64,000 nt of DNA from Cupriavidus consociatus (GCF_017814975.1 NZ_JAGIQA010000005.1:62001-126000); one strand, 5' to 3'; shown: positions 26,552 through 37,768, numbered from the stretch's first letter. Translations and numbers: made by a program. Notes: generated by a model not told the origin, from the sequence alone.

Positions 26552-27250
26552 ATGAATTCGCGTTCCCGATTGCCTTCGCCCGCTCCCGGCGGGCGTACTC
26601 CTTCCTCCGCGCCGGCCGCCGCTGCCGCCGGCGGTCGTTCTCCCGCAGCGCCTCCGCGGCCGGTGCCGCGACAGGCACCGTCCCAGGTCCGCATCATCGG
26701 CGGGCGCTGGAAGCGCACGCTGCTGCCCGTGCCCGACTCGCAGGGTTTGCGCCCGACACCCGACCGCGTGCGCGAGACCTTGTTCAACTGGCTTGGCCAG
26801 GATCTGTCGGGGCTCGCCTGCCTGGACCTGTTCGCCGGCTCCGGCGCGCTCGGTTTCGAAGCCGCGTCGCGCGGTGCGGCCGCGGTCACGCTGGTGGAGT
26901 CCAATGCCCGCGTGGCCAAGCAGTTGCGCGACAACCAGTACCGGCTCAATGCCAGCCAGGTGCGCGTCGTCCAGGGCGATGCCTTTACGGTCGCGGCGCA
27001 ACTGCCCGACGGCAGCTTCGACGTGGTGTTCCTGGACCCGCCCTTTGCTGAAGACTGGATCGGCCCGTCGCTGGAGCACGCCGCGCGGCTGGTGCGGCCC
27101 GGTGGCGCCGTCTATGTCGAAACCGACCATGGGCTGACCGGCGCCGACGCCCCGGTCCCGGCATCGCTTGAGATCGTGCGCCATGCGCGCGCCGGCGCGG
27201 TGCATTTCCATTTGCTGCAGCACCGCCAGCAAGGCAACGGCGCGGATTGA
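26552..27250 (+). CDS. rsmD: 16S rRNA (guanine966-N2)-methyltransferase RsmD
   Basis: 232 residues. A Pro/Ala-rich N-terminal extension of about 45 residues, then the RsmD core: VRIIGGRWKRTLLPV, LRPTPDRVRETLFNWL, SAM motif LDLFAGSGALGFEAASRGA and catalytic motif IV FLDPPF. It methylates G966 of 16S rRNA in the 30S subunit. It often pairs with ftsY and coaD in proteobacteria, as here. The N-terminal extension is absent from E. coli RsmD and may be flexible; the real start could be further in. Confidence 0.93.
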   Translation: MNSRSRLPSPAPGGRTPSSAPAAAAAGGRSPAAPPRPVPRQAPSQVRIIGGRWKRTLLPVPDSQGLRPTPDRVRETLFNWLGQDLSGLACLDLFAGSGALGFEAASRGAAAVTLVESNARVAKQLRDNQYRLNASQVRVVQGDAFTVAAQLPDGSFDVVFLDPPFAEDWIGPSLEHAARLVRPGGAVYVETDHGLTGADAPVPASLEIVRHARAGAVHFHLLQHRQQGNGAD

Positions 27251-27489
27251 CGGCCTGCGCCGGCATTGCCCGTAGCACCTGTTTCGTCATGGGCTAAGGG
27301 CGCCATTCCAATTGCAAGACGGATTCTTGGGTGCAGTGCCGCAAAACGGCGCGCCGCACGCCTTCCAAGCGGCGCATTTAGGGTTACACTACGCCGCTGT
27401 CACAACGCTCGCGACGCAGCACCCGCGCCGGTCCGGCCGGCGAACGAGGCGGCCACAACGGCCGGCAGCGGGCAGATCAAGGAGGAAGT

Positions 27490-28303
<814 letters not shown>

Positions 28304-28360
28304 ACCGCTGACCGTCGGCTTGCGCGGCTTCGCATCACTTCGCACTGCACTCAGAGGTAA

Positions 28361-28401
28361 AAAAAGCCCCCGTCACCGAAAGGTGGCGGGGGCTTAACTT
28401 T
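28361..28401. terminator. Bidirectional terminator between ferredoxin and phoX
   Basis: GCCCCCGTCACC (28366-28377), loop GAAA, GGTGGCGGGGGC (28382-28393), with one G-T wobble. Seven consecutive T on the minus strand (from 28365 down) make it strongest for phoX; the plus strand has TTAACTTTTT. Confidence 0.9.
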
Positions 28402-28436
28402 TTCCCCAGTTACTACGGTACTACGGCACTACTCGG

Positions 28437-30293
28437 TTACGCACCCATCGGCTTGCCGTCCGTGCGGCGCACGACGATAGTCGAGGAGCGCGGCGGCTTG
28501 GCGGCGTCCGGCCACTGGCCGGTCGGGTGCTGGATGTTGATGAAGCAGGTGGTCAGGTCCGGCGTGTAGGCGATGCCGGTGATCTCGCAACCGGTCGGGC
28601 CGACCAGGAATCGCTTCGACTGCCCGGTCGGCGAGATGTAGTACATGCTGTTGTTGCCGAAGGTGTTGGTGTAGGTCGAACTGGTGCTCGAATCGGTTTG
28701 CACCCACATACGACCCTTCGGGTCCACGCGCAGGCCGTCCGGGCTCGAGAACGTATCGCCGTTGATGTTGCCCTTCAGGTTGTCCGTGGCCAGCGACGGG
28801 TCGCCGGCCTGCAGAAGGATGCTCCAGCTGAAGGTGGTGGCCAGCGGCGAGTCGCCGGCTTCCTTCCACTGGACGATGTGGCCGTGCAGGTTCTGCACGC
28901 GCGGGTTGGCGGCGTCGGTTTGCTGGCGGCCGCTGTTGTTGGTCAGCGTGCAGTAGACGGTCTTGTCCAGGCCGACCGTGATCCATTCCGGGCGGTCCAT
29001 CAGCGTGCCGCCAGCCACGCGCGAGGCAGCCTTGGTGTTGACCAGCACGTCGGCCTGCGTGGCGAAGTCGACAGTCGTCGGTGCCGGCGAGGTGGCAGAC
29101 TGGGTCCAGATGCCCGGATCCGAGGCGCCAACGGTCAGGCCATTCTTGCCTTGCGTGAGTTCGACCCACTGCCCGCTGCCATCGGCGTTGAACTTCGCCA
29201 CGTAGAGCGTGCCGCTGTCCAGCAGGTTGGCGTTGGCCGCGCGGTTGTTCGGGTCGAACGCCTTGCTCGGGATGAACTTGTAGATGCAGCCCGGCGTGCC
29301 GTCATCGCCCATGTAGAAGGCCACGTTGTTGCCGGCATCGGTCATGAAGGCGACGTTTTCATGGTCAAAGCGGCCCATTGCCGTGCGCTTGGCCGGTGCG
29401 CCCAGCGTGCCATACGGGTCGATCTCGACGACCCAGCCGTAGCCCTTCTCGTCCTGGGTCGTGTCCAGGTAGTTGTCCGTGCTTTCTTCGCAGGTCAGGT
29501 AGGTGCCCCAGGGCGTGTACCCGCTGGAGCAGTTGTTGAGCATGCCGACCACGGTGGAGCCCACCACCGGAGCGGCCGGACCGCCAACGCGGTACAGGGT
29601 GTTGCCGGTGTAGCGCTTGTTGTAGATCGAGTCGCGCTTGACCTGCCACTTGCCGCTGGCAGCCAGTTCGACCTCGATCACCGAGATGCCGACCGCCGAC
29701 AGCGCAATGCGCTTCTGCTCGGGGCTGGCCGTGGCTTCGGCGTAGGTGCCGCCGGCGAACAGGATCTTGTAGTCCGGCAGTTCGTGGTTGATGGCGAGCA
29801 GGCCGCCCTTCTGCGGATCGACACCCGACAGCGCGAAGAAATGCATGCCGTCATGGTTGCCGCCGGCCTGGCGCTCGGTCTCGGCCGAGGACTGGAACGC
29901 GCCGGCATAGCCGGTGGCGCCGGCCTCGACCGGATCGCCAGCGGAAAACAGCACGTCGACGCTGTAGCCGTTCGGCACGACCACCGTGTCAGCGGTCGAC
30001 TTGGCGACCGGCTCGAAGGTGACGTCATAGCTGGGTGTGACAGCGCCAGGTGCCGGGCCGGGAGCCGGAGCCGGAGCGGGCGCCGGCGCAGGCGCAGGGT
30101 CGTCGTCGCCGCCGCAGGCGGCCAGCAGGCCGCTGCCAAAGGCGGAAAACAGCGACAGGCCCACGCCGCCGCGCAGCACCCGGCGGCGGGCCGGGTTGGC
30201 CGCAACGATGTCTTCCAGCCGCTGGCCGGGCACGTCAACGTCAGGCTTTGCAGCACGGCCGGCGGCGCGCGCTTCGTCGGTCAGGTACGACAT
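28437..30293 (-). CDS. phoX: PhoX family alkaline phosphatase (DUF839)
   Basis: 618 residues. RRRVLRGGVGLSLFSAFGSG (36-55) is a Tat-type signal ending in a lipobox LLAAC (Cys60), then a PAP-repeat linker (66-83) and the DUF839/PhoX propeller: GGNHDGMHFF, GLLAINHELPD, LNNCSSGYTPWGTYLTCEES, GRFDHENVAFM and CFINIQHPTG. PhoX enzymes are Ca/Fe phosphomonoesterases made under phosphate starvation. A Pho-box-like promoter lies about 70 bp upstream, supporting the assignment. AGAGAGGAAAG precedes the ATG. Some DUF839 proteins are not phosphatases, so activity is inferred. Confidence 0.88.
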   Translation of the reverse strand: MSYLTDEARAAGRAAKPDVDVPGQRLEDIVAANPARRRVLRGGVGLSLFSAFGSGLLAACGGDDDPAPAPAPAPAPAPGPAPGAVTPSYDVTFEPVAKSTADTVVVPNGYSVDVLFSAGDPVEAGATGYAGAFQSSAETERQAGGNHDGMHFFALSGVDPQKGGLLAINHELPDYKILFAGGTYAEATASPEQKRIALSAVGISVIEVELAASGKWQVKRDSIYNKRYTGNTLYRVGGPAAPVVGSTVVGMLNNCSSGYTPWGTYLTCEESTDNYLDTTQDEKGYGWVVEIDPYGTLGAPAKRTAMGRFDHENVAFMTDAGNNVAFYMGDDGTPGCIYKFIPSKAFDPNNRAANANLLDSGTLYVAKFNADGSGQWVELTQGKNGLTVGASDPGIWTQSATSPAPTTVDFATQADVLVNTKAASRVAGGTLMDRPEWITVGLDKTVYCTLTNNSGRQQTDAANPRVQNLHGHIVQWKEAGDSPLATTFSWSILLQAGDPSLATDNLKGNINGDTFSSPDGLRVDPKGRMWVQTDSSTSSTYTNTFGNNSMYYISPTGQSKRFLVGPTGCEITGIAYTPDLTTCFINIQHPTGQWPDAAKPPRSSTIVVRRTDGKPMGA

Positions 30294-30364
30294 GGGCTTT
30301 CCTCTCTTGTGGGTTTGTCATGCGCGCCGGTTACGATGTGATGCCGGCGTCGTGGAAACCCCGC

Positions 30365-30398
30365 AATATAGGGACTGCCCGTGGAAATTTGATGACAG
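30365..30398 (-). promoter_or_regulatory. Pho box and -10 of phoX
   Basis: Minus strand CTGTCATCAAATTTCCAC (30398-30381) matches 14 of 18 positions of the E. coli phoA Pho box, with a perfect first CTGTCAT. A 10-nt gap, then TATATT (30370-30365), gives the same box-to--10 spacing as phoA, where PhoB replaces the -35. Predicted leader about 65 nt. Confidence 0.65.
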
Positions 30399-30437
30399 CT
30401 TGTCTGCAACATAAGAGTTGCAGCGCGCCAACGACAA

Positions 30438-30459
30438 ACGGGCCGCGCGTGCGGCCCGT
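30438..30459 (-). terminator. Terminator of pth
   Basis: ACGGGCCGC (30438-30446), loop GCGT, GCGGCCCGT (30451-30459): a perfect 9-bp stem. Read on the minus strand it is followed by TTTGTCGTT, a modest T-rich tail 40 bp after the pth stop. Confidence 0.6.
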
Positions 30460-30500
30460 GTCACATGGATGTCGCGCGAATGTGCCTGCGCCGCCCGGCG

Positions 30501-31097
30501 TCAACGCGTGGTGTGCAACTGCGCCATCGCGCGTTCGGCATCGCCGCGCGCCAGCAGGCCGAGCGGATCGATGCTGCGGTCGATGGCCGCGTCGATCGCT
30601 TCCTGCTCCTCTTTGCGCGGCGGCTTGAGCACGAAGTTGACCACGTCCTCGCGGCCCGCGCCGGCGCCGCCAGGCGCATTGCGCGGATGGCCGACGCCGA
30701 TGCGCAGGCGCCAGTAGTCCTGCGTGGTCAGGTGGGCCGAGATGTCCTTGAGGCCGTTGTGGCCGCCCGCGCCACCGCCGCGCTTGAGCTTGACGGTGCC
30801 GGACGGCAGGTCCATCTCGTCATGGGCGACGACGATCTCGTCTGGCAGGATCTTGTAGAAGCGTGCCAGCGAGACCACGGCCAGCCCCGAGCGGTTCATG
30901 AAGGTCGACGGCTTGAGCAGCCAGATGTCCTGGTCCCACAGCCGCGCGCGTGCGGCCAGCCCGTGAAAGCGGCCTTCCACGCGCGGCGTGGCGCCGCCCA
31001 TGCGGGCAAGCTGGTCCACCAGCCAGAAGCCGGCGTTGTGCCGGGTGGCCTCGTACTCCGCACCGGGATTGCCGAGGCCGACGATGAGCTTGATCAT
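30501..31097 (-). CDS. pth: Peptidyl-tRNA hydrolase
   Basis: 198 residues. Bacterial Pth with all active-site residues: Asn10 (VGLGNPG), His20 (TRHNAGFW), Asn68 (FMNRSG) and Asp93 (AHDEMDLP), and the GGGAGGHNGL loop. It recycles peptidyl-tRNAs dropped by ribosomes. It lies downstream of rplY in the same direction, the usual betaproteobacterial order, though a terminator sits between them. Confidence 0.96.
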   Translation of the reverse strand: MIKLIVGLGNPGAEYEATRHNAGFWLVDQLARMGGATPRVEGRFHGLAARARLWDQDIWLLKPSTFMNRSGLAVVSLARFYKILPDEIVVAHDEMDLPSGTVKLKRGGGAGGHNGLKDISAHLTTQDYWRLRIGVGHPRNAPGGAGAGREDVVNFVLKPPRKEEQEAIDAAIDRSIDPLGLLARGDAERAMAQLHTTR

Positions 31098-31182
31098 GCG
31101 ATTGACTGAGTCGTTGGCGCGCAGGGCTGCGCCACAGGCGCCAAGGATACCGAAAATCCAGCCAGGTGCCGGTTCGGCAGGG

Positions 31183-31216
31183 TCGAAAAAAAACCGCCGC
31201 GAAGGGCGGCGGTTTT
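31183..31216 (-). terminator. Terminator between rplY and pth
   Basis: AACCGCCGC, loop GAAGG, GCGGCGGTT, flanked by eight A on the left and six T on the right, so a T-run follows the stem on both strands. On the minus strand it closes the prs-rplY transcript, 45 bp after the rplY stop. Confidence 0.85.
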
Positions 31217-31258
31217 TTCCGTGGCGCGCCCGGAAGCCGCGCCCGCTGCAGCAGCAGC

Positions 31259-31876
31259 TTAGGCAGCCGGCGTTTCGCCTTCGCCCTCGGCAGCGCCTTC
31301 GGCGGCCGAAGCAGCGCCAGCCGGCAGCGAGATGCTGGCGATGGCGGGGTTTTCGTCACCGTGGGTGATGACGGTCACGCCCTTCGGCAGCTTCAGGTCG
31401 GCGAGGTGCAGGGTCTGGCCCAGTTCCATCGCGCCGACGTCCACTTCGATGAACTCAGGCAGGTCGGCCGGCAGGCACGACACTTCCAGGTCGTTGACGA
31501 TGTGGTTGACCAGGCCATGGCCCAGCTTCACGCCAGGAGCGGTTTCCTGGTTCATGAAGTGCAGGGGCACCTTGACGTGGATCTTTTCCGAGGCCGACAC
31601 GCGCTGGAAATCGACGTGCAGCACCAGCGGCTTGAACGGGTGCATCTGGAATGCGCGCAGCAGGGCCTTTTCCGACTTGCCAGCGACTTCCAGGTCCAGG
31701 ATCGACGAGTGGAACGCTTCCTTCTTCAGGGCGTGCCACAGTGCGTTGTGATCCAGTTCGATCATCTTCGGCTCGGCAGCGCCGCCATAGATGATGCCGG
31801 GGGTCTTGCCCGAATTGCGCAGGCGGCGGCTCGCACCCGTACCCTGTACGCTACGCTCGAAAGCGACAACTTTCAT
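31259..31876 (-). CDS. rplY: 50S ribosomal protein L25 / general stress protein Ctc
   Basis: 205 residues, the long CTC form: an N-terminal L25 5S-rRNA-binding domain (to about 95; [26 protein letters not shown]) and a C-terminal TL5-like beta domain (about 100-185), with an Ala/Glu-rich tail. It binds 5S rRNA in the 50S central protuberance. It follows prs by 123 bp, the usual pairing. Confidence 0.95.
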   Translation of the reverse strand: MKVVAFERSVQGTGASRRLRNSGKTPGIIYGGAAEPKMIELDHNALWHALKKEAFHSSILDLEVAGKSEKALLRAFQMHPFKPLVLHVDFQRVSASEKIHVKVPLHFMNQETAPGVKLGHGLVNHIVNDLEVSCLPADLPEFIEVDVGAMELGQTLHLADLKLPKGVTVITHGDENPAIASISLPAGAASAAEGAAEGEGETPAA

Positions 31877-31999
31877 GATGACTCCAAAAGTAAGGAAGGC
31901 TGTCCGCGACCAGACAGCCTAGTTGCGGCGCAAACAAGAGAATCAGCGCCGATCAAGTCACGTTGGCCGCCGCAAAACGGCAGCCAGCGCAGTAAAGCC

Positions 32000-32953
32000 T
32001 TAAGAACCCGCAAACAGCGACATGATCGAGTCGCCCTTGACGATGCGGGTGAAGGTCTCGGCCAGCAGCGGGGCGGTCGAGAGCTGGCGGATCTTGCCGC
32101 ACTTGGCCGCTTCTTCCGACAGCGGGATGGTGTCGCACACCACCACTTCGTCCAGCGACGAGTCGGCGATGCGGGCGGCGGCGCCGCCGGACAGCACCGG
32201 GTGCGTACAGTATGCAAACACCTTCAGCGCGCCACGTTCCTTCAGCACCTGGGCCGCCTTGCACAGCGTGCCGCCGGTGTCGATCATGTCATCCATGATG
32301 ACGCAGTTGCGGCCCTCGACTTCACCGATGATGTTCATCACCTCGGCCACATTGGCCTTGGGACGACGCTTGTCGATGATCGCGAGATCGCAGTTCAGTT
32401 CCTTGGCCAGTGCACGCGCACGAACCACGCCGCCGACGTCCGGCGAGACCACCAGCAGGTCGCCGTAGTTCTTCTCGCGCAGGTCGCCCAGCAGTACCGG
32501 CGATGCGTAGATGTTGTCGACGGGAATATCGAAGAAGCCCTGGATCTGGTCGGCGTGCAGGTCCATCGTCAGCACGCGCTCGACGCCGGCGACTTCCAGC
32601 ATGTTTGCCACGACCTTGGCCGAGATTGCCACGCGCGCCGAACGCGGGCGGCGGTCCTGGCGGGCATAGCCGAAGTAGGGCATGGCGGCGGTGATGCTGC
32701 GTGCCGAGGCGCGCTTGAGCGCGTCGACCATCACCATCAGTTCCATCAGGTTGTCGTTGGTCGGCGCGCAGGTGGACTGCAGCACGATGACGTGCTTGCC
32801 GCGAACGTTTTCCTGGATTTCAACCTGGACTTCACCGTCGGAGAAACGGCCAACCTGGGCCTTGCCCAGCGGAATGCCGAGGTGCTGTACGACAGCCTCC
32901 GCGAGTTTGGGGTTGGCGTTGCCGGTAAATACCATCAAGCCTTCGCTGCTCAT
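32000..32953 (-). CDS. prs: Ribose-phosphate pyrophosphokinase
   Basis: 317 residues from ATG 32953 (an ORF start three codons earlier is unlikely). Class I PRPP synthetase: [16 protein letters not shown], catalytic loop [17 protein letters not shown], divalent-ion site [17 protein letters not shown] and PRPP loop [12 protein letters not shown]. It makes PRPP for nucleotides, His, Trp and NAD. It sits directly downstream of tRNA-Gln, with about 100 bp between. Confidence 0.96.
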   Translation of the reverse strand: MSSEGLMVFTGNANPKLAEAVVQHLGIPLGKAQVGRFSDGEVQVEIQENVRGKHVIVLQSTCAPTNDNLMELMVMVDALKRASARSITAAMPYFGYARQDRRPRSARVAISAKVVANMLEVAGVERVLTMDLHADQIQGFFDIPVDNIYASPVLLGDLREKNYGDLLVVSPDVGGVVRARALAKELNCDLAIIDKRRPKANVAEVMNIIGEVEGRNCVIMDDMIDTGGTLCKAAQVLKERGALKVFAYCTHPVLSGGAAARIADSSLDEVVVCDTIPLSEEAAKCGKIRQLSTAPLLAETFTRIVKGDSIMSLFAGS

Positions 32954-33050
32954 TCGGGGCACCTGTCTTGCTGCTGGGGGAGCTTGGTGTCACCGGCGAA
33001 GCCGGTGACTTGGAAGATATCGTGTTCCGTTAGGACACTATAGGAAGTAA

Positions 33051-33127
33051 TGGCAGGGGAAGAAGGATTCGAACCTTCGAATGCCGGAATCAAAATCCGG
33101 TGCCTTGACCAACTTGGCGACTCCCCT
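33051..33127 (-). tRNA. tRNA-Gln (UUG anticodon)
   Basis: 77 nt including an encoded CCA. Acceptor AGGGGAG pairs with TTCCCCT (one G-T wobble), discriminator G. The D arm is GCC-loop-GGC. The anticodon arm is CCGGA-TTTTGAT-TCCGG with TTG anticodon, and the T arm is GAAGG-TTCGAAT-CCTTC. It lies between ispE and prs, a conserved position in Burkholderiales. Confidence 0.95.
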
Positions 33128-33186
33128 ACACAACCGGGCCGTTCTTCGTGGTACCAACCTGCCGTACCGCGCCGAACGATAACTTG

Positions 33187-34071
33187 CTATGCGAACGCTG
33201 CGAGCGGATGATGTGCCAGACTCCTCACACACCTGCCATCCCATTCGGGAGGCAACCTTTCCAAAACCTGCTGCGCTGTCTTTGCGTCAGGAAAACGCGC
33301 AAACACGCAGGCTCCGGAACCGGTCATCCTGGCATGCTGATTGTATTGCTTCAGCCATTCCAGGGCTCGGGCGACTTCGCCGAACTTCGCTGTTGCTATC
33401 GGTTCCAGGTCGTTGCGACCGAAATCGAATTTGTTTGTGCGAGCAGCGAAGACCGCAATTATGGAGACGGGCGTATCCCTTGTCAAGCGCTGGTCCGAAA
33501 AAATTTCAGACGTTGGTACATGTTGTTTCGGATGAATGACCACGAACCAGCTTTCGGGCAACTCCACCGGGGTCAGCTGCTCGCCCACGCCCTCGGCGAA
33601 TGCGTTCTGGCCGAACACGAACACTGGCACGTCCGCACCCAGCGCCAGGCCGATGCGCATCAGTTCCTCGCGCGGCAGGCCCAGGCCCCAGAGGTGGTTC
33701 AGGGCCAGCAGCGTGGTCGCGGCGTCCGACGAGCCGCCGCCGATGCCGCCGCCCATCGGCAGCACCTTGTCGATCGCGATGTCGGCGCCGAAGGGGGTGC
33801 CTGTAGCCGCCTGCAACGCGCGCGCGGCGCGCACGACGAGGTCGCTGTCGGCGGGCACGCCGGGGACGTCGGAGACGCGCGCCACGATGCCGTCGTCGCG
33901 CCGGCGGAAATGCAGCGTGTCGCACCAGTCGACCAGCTGGAACACGGTCTGCAGCGTGTGGTAGCCGTCGGTGCGGCGCCCGGTCACGTGCAGGAACAGG
34001 TTGAGTTTCGCGGGCGCGGGACAGTCGCGCAGTTCGGCCGGCGGCAGTGCCGGGGTGCGGTCAGGGTTCAT
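33187..34071 (-). CDS. ispE: 4-diphosphocytidyl-2-C-methyl-D-erythritol kinase
   Basis: 294 residues. GHMP kinase: substrate motif [21 protein letters not shown] at the start, ATP loop [18 protein letters not shown], and the C-terminal motif [14 protein letters not shown]. It phosphorylates CDP-methylerythritol in the MEP isoprenoid pathway. The start overlaps the lolB stop (ATGA), so the two are translationally coupled. Downstream is tRNA-Gln. Confidence 0.96.
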   Translation of the reverse strand: MNPDRTPALPPAELRDCPAPAKLNLFLHVTGRRTDGYHTLQTVFQLVDWCDTLHFRRRDDGIVARVSDVPGVPADSDLVVRAARALQAATGTPFGADIAIDKVLPMGGGIGGGSSDAATTLLALNHLWGLGLPREELMRIGLALGADVPVFVFGQNAFAEGVGEQLTPVELPESWFVVIHPKQHVPTSEIFSDQRLTRDTPVSIIAVFAARTNKFDFGRNDLEPIATAKFGEVARALEWLKQYNQHARMTGSGACVFARFPDAKTAQQVLERLPPEWDGRCVRSLAHHPLAAFA

Positions 34072-34676
34072 GGCGTCTGGGGATCGATGACGAGCCGCAC
34101 CGACAGCGGATTGCTGCCGGAGTCGCGCGCGAGGTCGATGCGGCGCGGCAGCGCTACGGCGGTGCCTGCGGGCTGCGCGTCCTGCCACGCGACGTAGCGC
34201 ACGGTCCAGCCGTTCTGCGCCAGCGTCGACAGGCGCCCCTGCTCGTCGCGCGTGGTGCGCGCGGGGGATCCCTGCGCGGCGCGGCCGTGCAGCCAGTCGC
34301 GCATGCCGGCCACCGGCAGCGCGAATCCGAGCGCCTCTTCCATCAGCGTGTCGACCTCGGGCGCATTGCGCGGCGGCTGGTTGGGCAGGTCCAGCGTGGC
34401 ACCGGACGGCGTGGCGGTGACCACCGCCAGCGTCTGGCCCAGCGGCGAAACCAGGTCGAGCCGCACGTTGCGGCCTTGCTCTTCCCAGCGGAAGCTGCCG
34501 GTCACGCCTTCGTCGCGGCCGTAGCGCTGGTAGTTGGCCGAAAAACGGCCGGTATATTGCTGGTTCGCGCTGGATTCGCCGGCATCGAAGCCACGCGACG
34601 GAGCCACGCTGGCGCATGCCTGCAGCAGCAATGGGGCGCCCAGGCAAAGCAGTGCCAGGCGTCTGGTTCGATTCAT
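34068..34676 (-). CDS. lolB: Outer-membrane lipoprotein receptor LolB
   Basis: 202 residues from ATG 34676, chosen because it gives a compact lipoprotein signal: basic MNRTRR, hydrophobic core, lipobox LLQAC with Cys21. The mature part has the LolB beta-barrel features [33 protein letters not shown] and LPRRIDLAR. It receives lipoproteins from LolA at the outer membrane. It follows the TPR gene by 105 bp and precedes ispE by an overlap, the typical order of this group. Confidence 0.92.
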   Translation of the reverse strand: MNRTRRLALLCLGAPLLLQACASVAPSRGFDAGESSANQQYTGRFSANYQRYGRDEGVTGSFRWEEQGRNVRLDLVSPLGQTLAVVTATPSGATLDLPNQPPRNAPEVDTLMEEALGFALPVAGMRDWLHGRAAQGSPARTTRDEQGRLSTLAQNGWTVRYVAWQDAQPAGTAVALPRRIDLARDSGSNPLSVRLVIDPQTP

Positions 34677-34781
34677 GGGCATGGTCGTGGAGCGGCGGCG
34701 CGCGGCCGCGGCCGCCGGACTGACGGAAATCCCGTGCCGCGCCCGGCAACGCAAGCGCGGCAAGCGGGGTTACGGGGTTGG

Positions 34782-36743
34782 CTACTTGGCCAGCTGCACG
34801 TCGAACTTGTATCTGCGCAGCGTATCGACCAGGGTTTCGTTCTCTGGATCGATGCGCATGGCCTCGGTCCAGGTCTTGCGCGCTTCCTCGTGCTCGCCGA
34901 GCTGCCACAGCACCTCGCCCAGGTGCGCGCCGATTTCGGCTTCGGGCGCCTTGGAATAGGCATTGCGCAACAGGTCCGCTGCGGGGCGCAACTCGCCCAT
35001 GCGGAATTTGACCCAGGCCAGGCTGTCCATGATGTAGGGATCGTCCGGGCCCAGCTCGGTTGCGCGTTCAAGCAGCATGCGCGCTTCCGGCAGCCGCTCG
35101 TTGCGATCGGCGAGCGAGTAGCCAAGCGCGTTGTAGCCCTGCTTCTGCTGCGGCTGCAGCGCGATCACGCGGCGCAGGCCTTTTTCCATGCTGTCGTAGC
35201 GCTTCTGGCGCTCGTCGAGCATGGCCAGCTCGTAGATCCAGTCGGCATTGTCGGGCTCGGCGGCGACGCGGTCGTCGAGCAGCTTGCGCGCGCGGTCGTA
35301 GGCCTTGGTCTCCATCAGCGTGGCCACCTCGGCCTGGCGGATCGCCATGACGCGCTGCGCGCGCTGGCCCGGATCGGGGATTTCGTCGGCATCGGCAAGC
35401 ATCTCGCCGAACAGTGCCTGGGCATCGTCCAGCTTGCCCAGGCGGGCCAGCAACTGCGCGCGCTTGGCGGTGGCCGCCGGGGCCAGGCGGATGTCCTCGA
35501 TGCGGTCCAGCCACTGGATCGCGCCGGCATAGTCCTTACGTTCCTCGGCAATCTGCGCCAGGTACTGGTAGGCGATATCGGGATTGGCCGTGGGTTGCTT
35601 CTCGACCAGCTGCAGGTACTCCTGCAGGTATTGCTCGGCTTCGCTGTAGTTCTTGGCCTGCAGGCTCGTCAGTCCCAGCGCCAGTGGCACGCGCGGATCG
35701 GCGGGCGCCACCTTGCGCAAGGTCTCGAACTCTTGCCGTGCCGCCTGCATGTCGTTGCGCAGCAGGTACAGCCGTGCCAGCGTGATATGGCCGTTGACCG
35801 AGTCGGGCGACTTGTCGAGGAAGCGCTTCAGGATGGCGACGGCTTCGTCGGGTTCCTTTTCGGCCCGCAGCTCGGCGGCCATCAGCGCGGCGGCCTCATA
35901 GCCCGGCCGCAGTTTCAGTGCCTGGTCGAGCGCGGCGATCGCGCCCGGCACGTCACCGGCGATTTCGCGCGCGCGCGCCAGCGCCACATGGGTTTCCGGC
36001 AGTTTCGTATCATTGCGCGTCAGTTCCTGCAGCAGCGCTGCCGCGCCGGCGGGATCACTGGTGCGCGACAGTTGTTGCTGCATCTGCAGGATGGCGTCGC
36101 CGCGGTGGCTGGCGGGCACCGCGGCCAACTGCTGCTGCAGCAGCGGGCGGGCATCGTCCCAGCGTCCGTTCAGCACCAGCAACGTCGACAGGACCTGCGC
36201 GGCGGCGGGCGAACCGGGCGAGATTTCGCGCCACAGCCGGGCCGCGTCCAGCGCCTGCTGCGGGATGCGCGCATTGAACGCGATCTCGGTGGCGCGCTGC
36301 GCGAAGCGTGGGTCGCGGGTCTGCCGCGCCAGTTCGAGGTAGGTGCGATAGGCCGGTCCGACCAGGCCGCGCTGCATGGAAATCTCGGCCGCCAGCACCA
36401 TATAGACGATGTCGTCGGTCAGTTCCAGCGACGGCAGCTGGCTGCGTGCCGACTTGCCGGTGCTGCCCGCGGGGCGCGTGTCGTCGGAGGCTGCGATCTG
36501 CATCGGCGCAAGCTGCGGCAGCGGTCCGTCGCCGGCCGGAGGTGCCGCATGCGCGGCGCCAGCCAGGGCGAGCAGTGCGGCGGCGCCCAGCGCACGTGCG
36601 TGGCGGCGGGTATTGGCAAAGGCTCCTGCGACGCCTGCTGTGCGCGAAAATACGCCCTCGTGCGCGGGGATGCTGCACTTGGAGGCGTGCAATGTGGCGT
36701 CCGGCATCAGGTCCGGCGTCAGGTCCAACTTCAGGTCCGACAT
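34782..36743 (-). CDS. Tetratricopeptide repeat protein, exported
   Basis: 653 residues. An N-terminal stretch leads to a signal-like segment [21 protein letters not shown] (about 48-68), so the protein is probably periplasmic; the true start may be downstream of ATG 36743. The mature part is a long TPR solenoid (repeats such as [59 protein letters not shown], and [21 protein letters not shown] near the end). Members next to lolB in betaproteobacteria have no agreed function; an envelope scaffold is plausible. Confidence 0.8.
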   Translation of the reverse strand: MSDLKLDLTPDLMPDATLHASKCSIPAHEGVFSRTAGVAGAFANTRRHARALGAAALLALAGAAHAAPPAGDGPLPQLAPMQIAASDDTRPAGSTGKSARSQLPSLELTDDIVYMVLAAEISMQRGLVGPAYRTYLELARQTRDPRFAQRATEIAFNARIPQQALDAARLWREISPGSPAAAQVLSTLLVLNGRWDDARPLLQQQLAAVPASHRGDAILQMQQQLSRTSDPAGAAALLQELTRNDTKLPETHVALARAREIAGDVPGAIAALDQALKLRPGYEAAALMAAELRAEKEPDEAVAILKRFLDKSPDSVNGHITLARLYLLRNDMQAARQEFETLRKVAPADPRVPLALGLTSLQAKNYSEAEQYLQEYLQLVEKQPTANPDIAYQYLAQIAEERKDYAGAIQWLDRIEDIRLAPAATAKRAQLLARLGKLDDAQALFGEMLADADEIPDPGQRAQRVMAIRQAEVATLMETKAYDRARKLLDDRVAAEPDNADWIYELAMLDERQKRYDSMEKGLRRVIALQPQQKQGYNALGYSLADRNERLPEARMLLERATELGPDDPYIMDSLAWVKFRMGELRPAADLLRNAYSKAPEAEIGAHLGEVLWQLGEHEEARKTWTEAMRIDPENETLVDTLRRYKFDVQLAK

Positions 36744-36787
36744 GTATCGAGTGCTCCGGCGCGCGCTGGCGAAGGAATGGATAAAGG

Positions 36788-36810
36788 CATTGTAGCCTGC
36801 CGCTACAATG
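36788..36810. promoter_or_regulatory. Palindromic divergent -10 region of mutM and the TPR gene
   Basis: CATTGTAGC-CTGCC-GCTACAATG is a perfect 9-bp dyad. Each arm contains TACAAT, one facing mutM (36804-36809) and one facing the TPR gene (36794-36789). It looks like back-to-back overlapping promoters; -35 elements are poor on both sides. Confidence 0.5.
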
Positions 36811-36883
36811 CGCTGCTCGGCGCGCTGGCCCATGGCCAGCAAGGCCGGCAGGAGTTTGGAGCGGTAACCAACGGAGAGGTTCG

Positions 36884-37768
36884 ATGCCTGAATTGCCCGA
36901 GGTCGAAGTGACCCGGCGCGGCTTGCTGCCGCATGTGGTGGGGCGGCGCATTGAAGCGGTGACGGTGCGCCACCGGGGGCTGCGCTGGCCGGTCGAGCCG
37001 GACCTCGAAACCCGCCTGGCGCAGCGCGTGGTGCGCCGGATCGAACGCCGCGGCAAGTACCTGCTGCTCGAGTGTGTCAGCGAAGATCCCGCCGAACCGG
37101 CCGGCTGGCTGCTGGTGCATCTCGGCATGACCGGCACGCTGAGGGTGTTGCCGCAGGCGCCGCCGCCGGGCGCCCACGACCACCTGGACATGGTGCTGGC
37201 CGCTGGTGCCGAAGGTGTAGGCGATGCAGCGGGCGCCGGGGGCCCGCTGGTGCTGCGTTTCCGGGATCCGCGCCGCTTCGGTGCAGTGCTGTGGACCACG
37301 CTGACCGAGGAAGAACTGCCATCCCACCCGCTGCTGCGCACCCTCGGCATCGAGCCCTTCGATGCTGCTTTCGACGGTGCCTGGCTGCACCGGCACACGC
37401 GCGGCCGCAGTGCCGCCATCAAGACGGTCTTGCTGGCGGGCGGCATCGTGGTCGGGGTCGGCAACATCTACGCGTCGGAAAGCCTGTTCCGCGCGCGCAT
37501 CCGGCCGACCACGCCGGCCGGCCGCCTCAGCCGCGAGCGTTGCGACCGGCTGGCGCAGGCGGTGCGCGAGACCCTGGCGCAGGCGATCGAACGGGGCGGC
37601 AGCACGCTGCGCGATTTCGTCGGCAGCGACGGCGCCAGCGGCTACTTCCAGCTCGATTGTTTTGTCTACGACCGGGCGGGCCAGCCATGCCGCATCTGTG
37701 CCACGCCGGTGCGGCAGATCGTGCAAGGCCAGCGCTCCACCTTCTACTGCCCCAACTGCCAGCACTGA
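36884..37768 (+). CDS. mutM: Formamidopyrimidine-DNA glycosylase (Fpg)
   Basis: 294 residues. Catalytic N-terminus [13 protein letters not shown] (Pro2, Glu3), Lys58 in RRGKYLLLE, the H2TH region [16 protein letters not shown], and the zinc finger Cys269, Cys272, Cys289, Cys292 at the C-terminus. It removes 8-oxoG and formamidopyrimidines and cuts the abasic site. It is about 25 residues longer than E. coli MutM because of a Gly/Ala-rich insert ([15 protein letters not shown]) at about residues 106-120. With mutY 2.3 kb downstream it forms the GO repair pair. Confidence 0.96.
   Translation: MPELPEVEVTRRGLLPHVVGRRIEAVTVRHRGLRWPVEPDLETRLAQRVVRRIERRGKYLLLECVSEDPAEPAGWLLVHLGMTGTLRVLPQAPPPGAHDHLDMVLAAGAEGVGDAAGAGGPLVLRFRDPRRFGAVLWTTLTEEELPSHPLLRTLGIEPFDAAFDGAWLHRHTRGRSAAIKTVLLAGGIVVGVGNIYASESLFRARIRPTTPAGRLSRERCDRLAQAVRETLAQAIERGGSTLRDFVGSDGASGYFQLDCFVYDRAGQPCRICATPVRQIVQGQRSTFYCPNCQH

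Noticed and set aside
34047..36911. 954-residue plus-strand frame over lolB and the TPR gene
   Set aside because: Antisense to well-supported genes and without any recognisable family.
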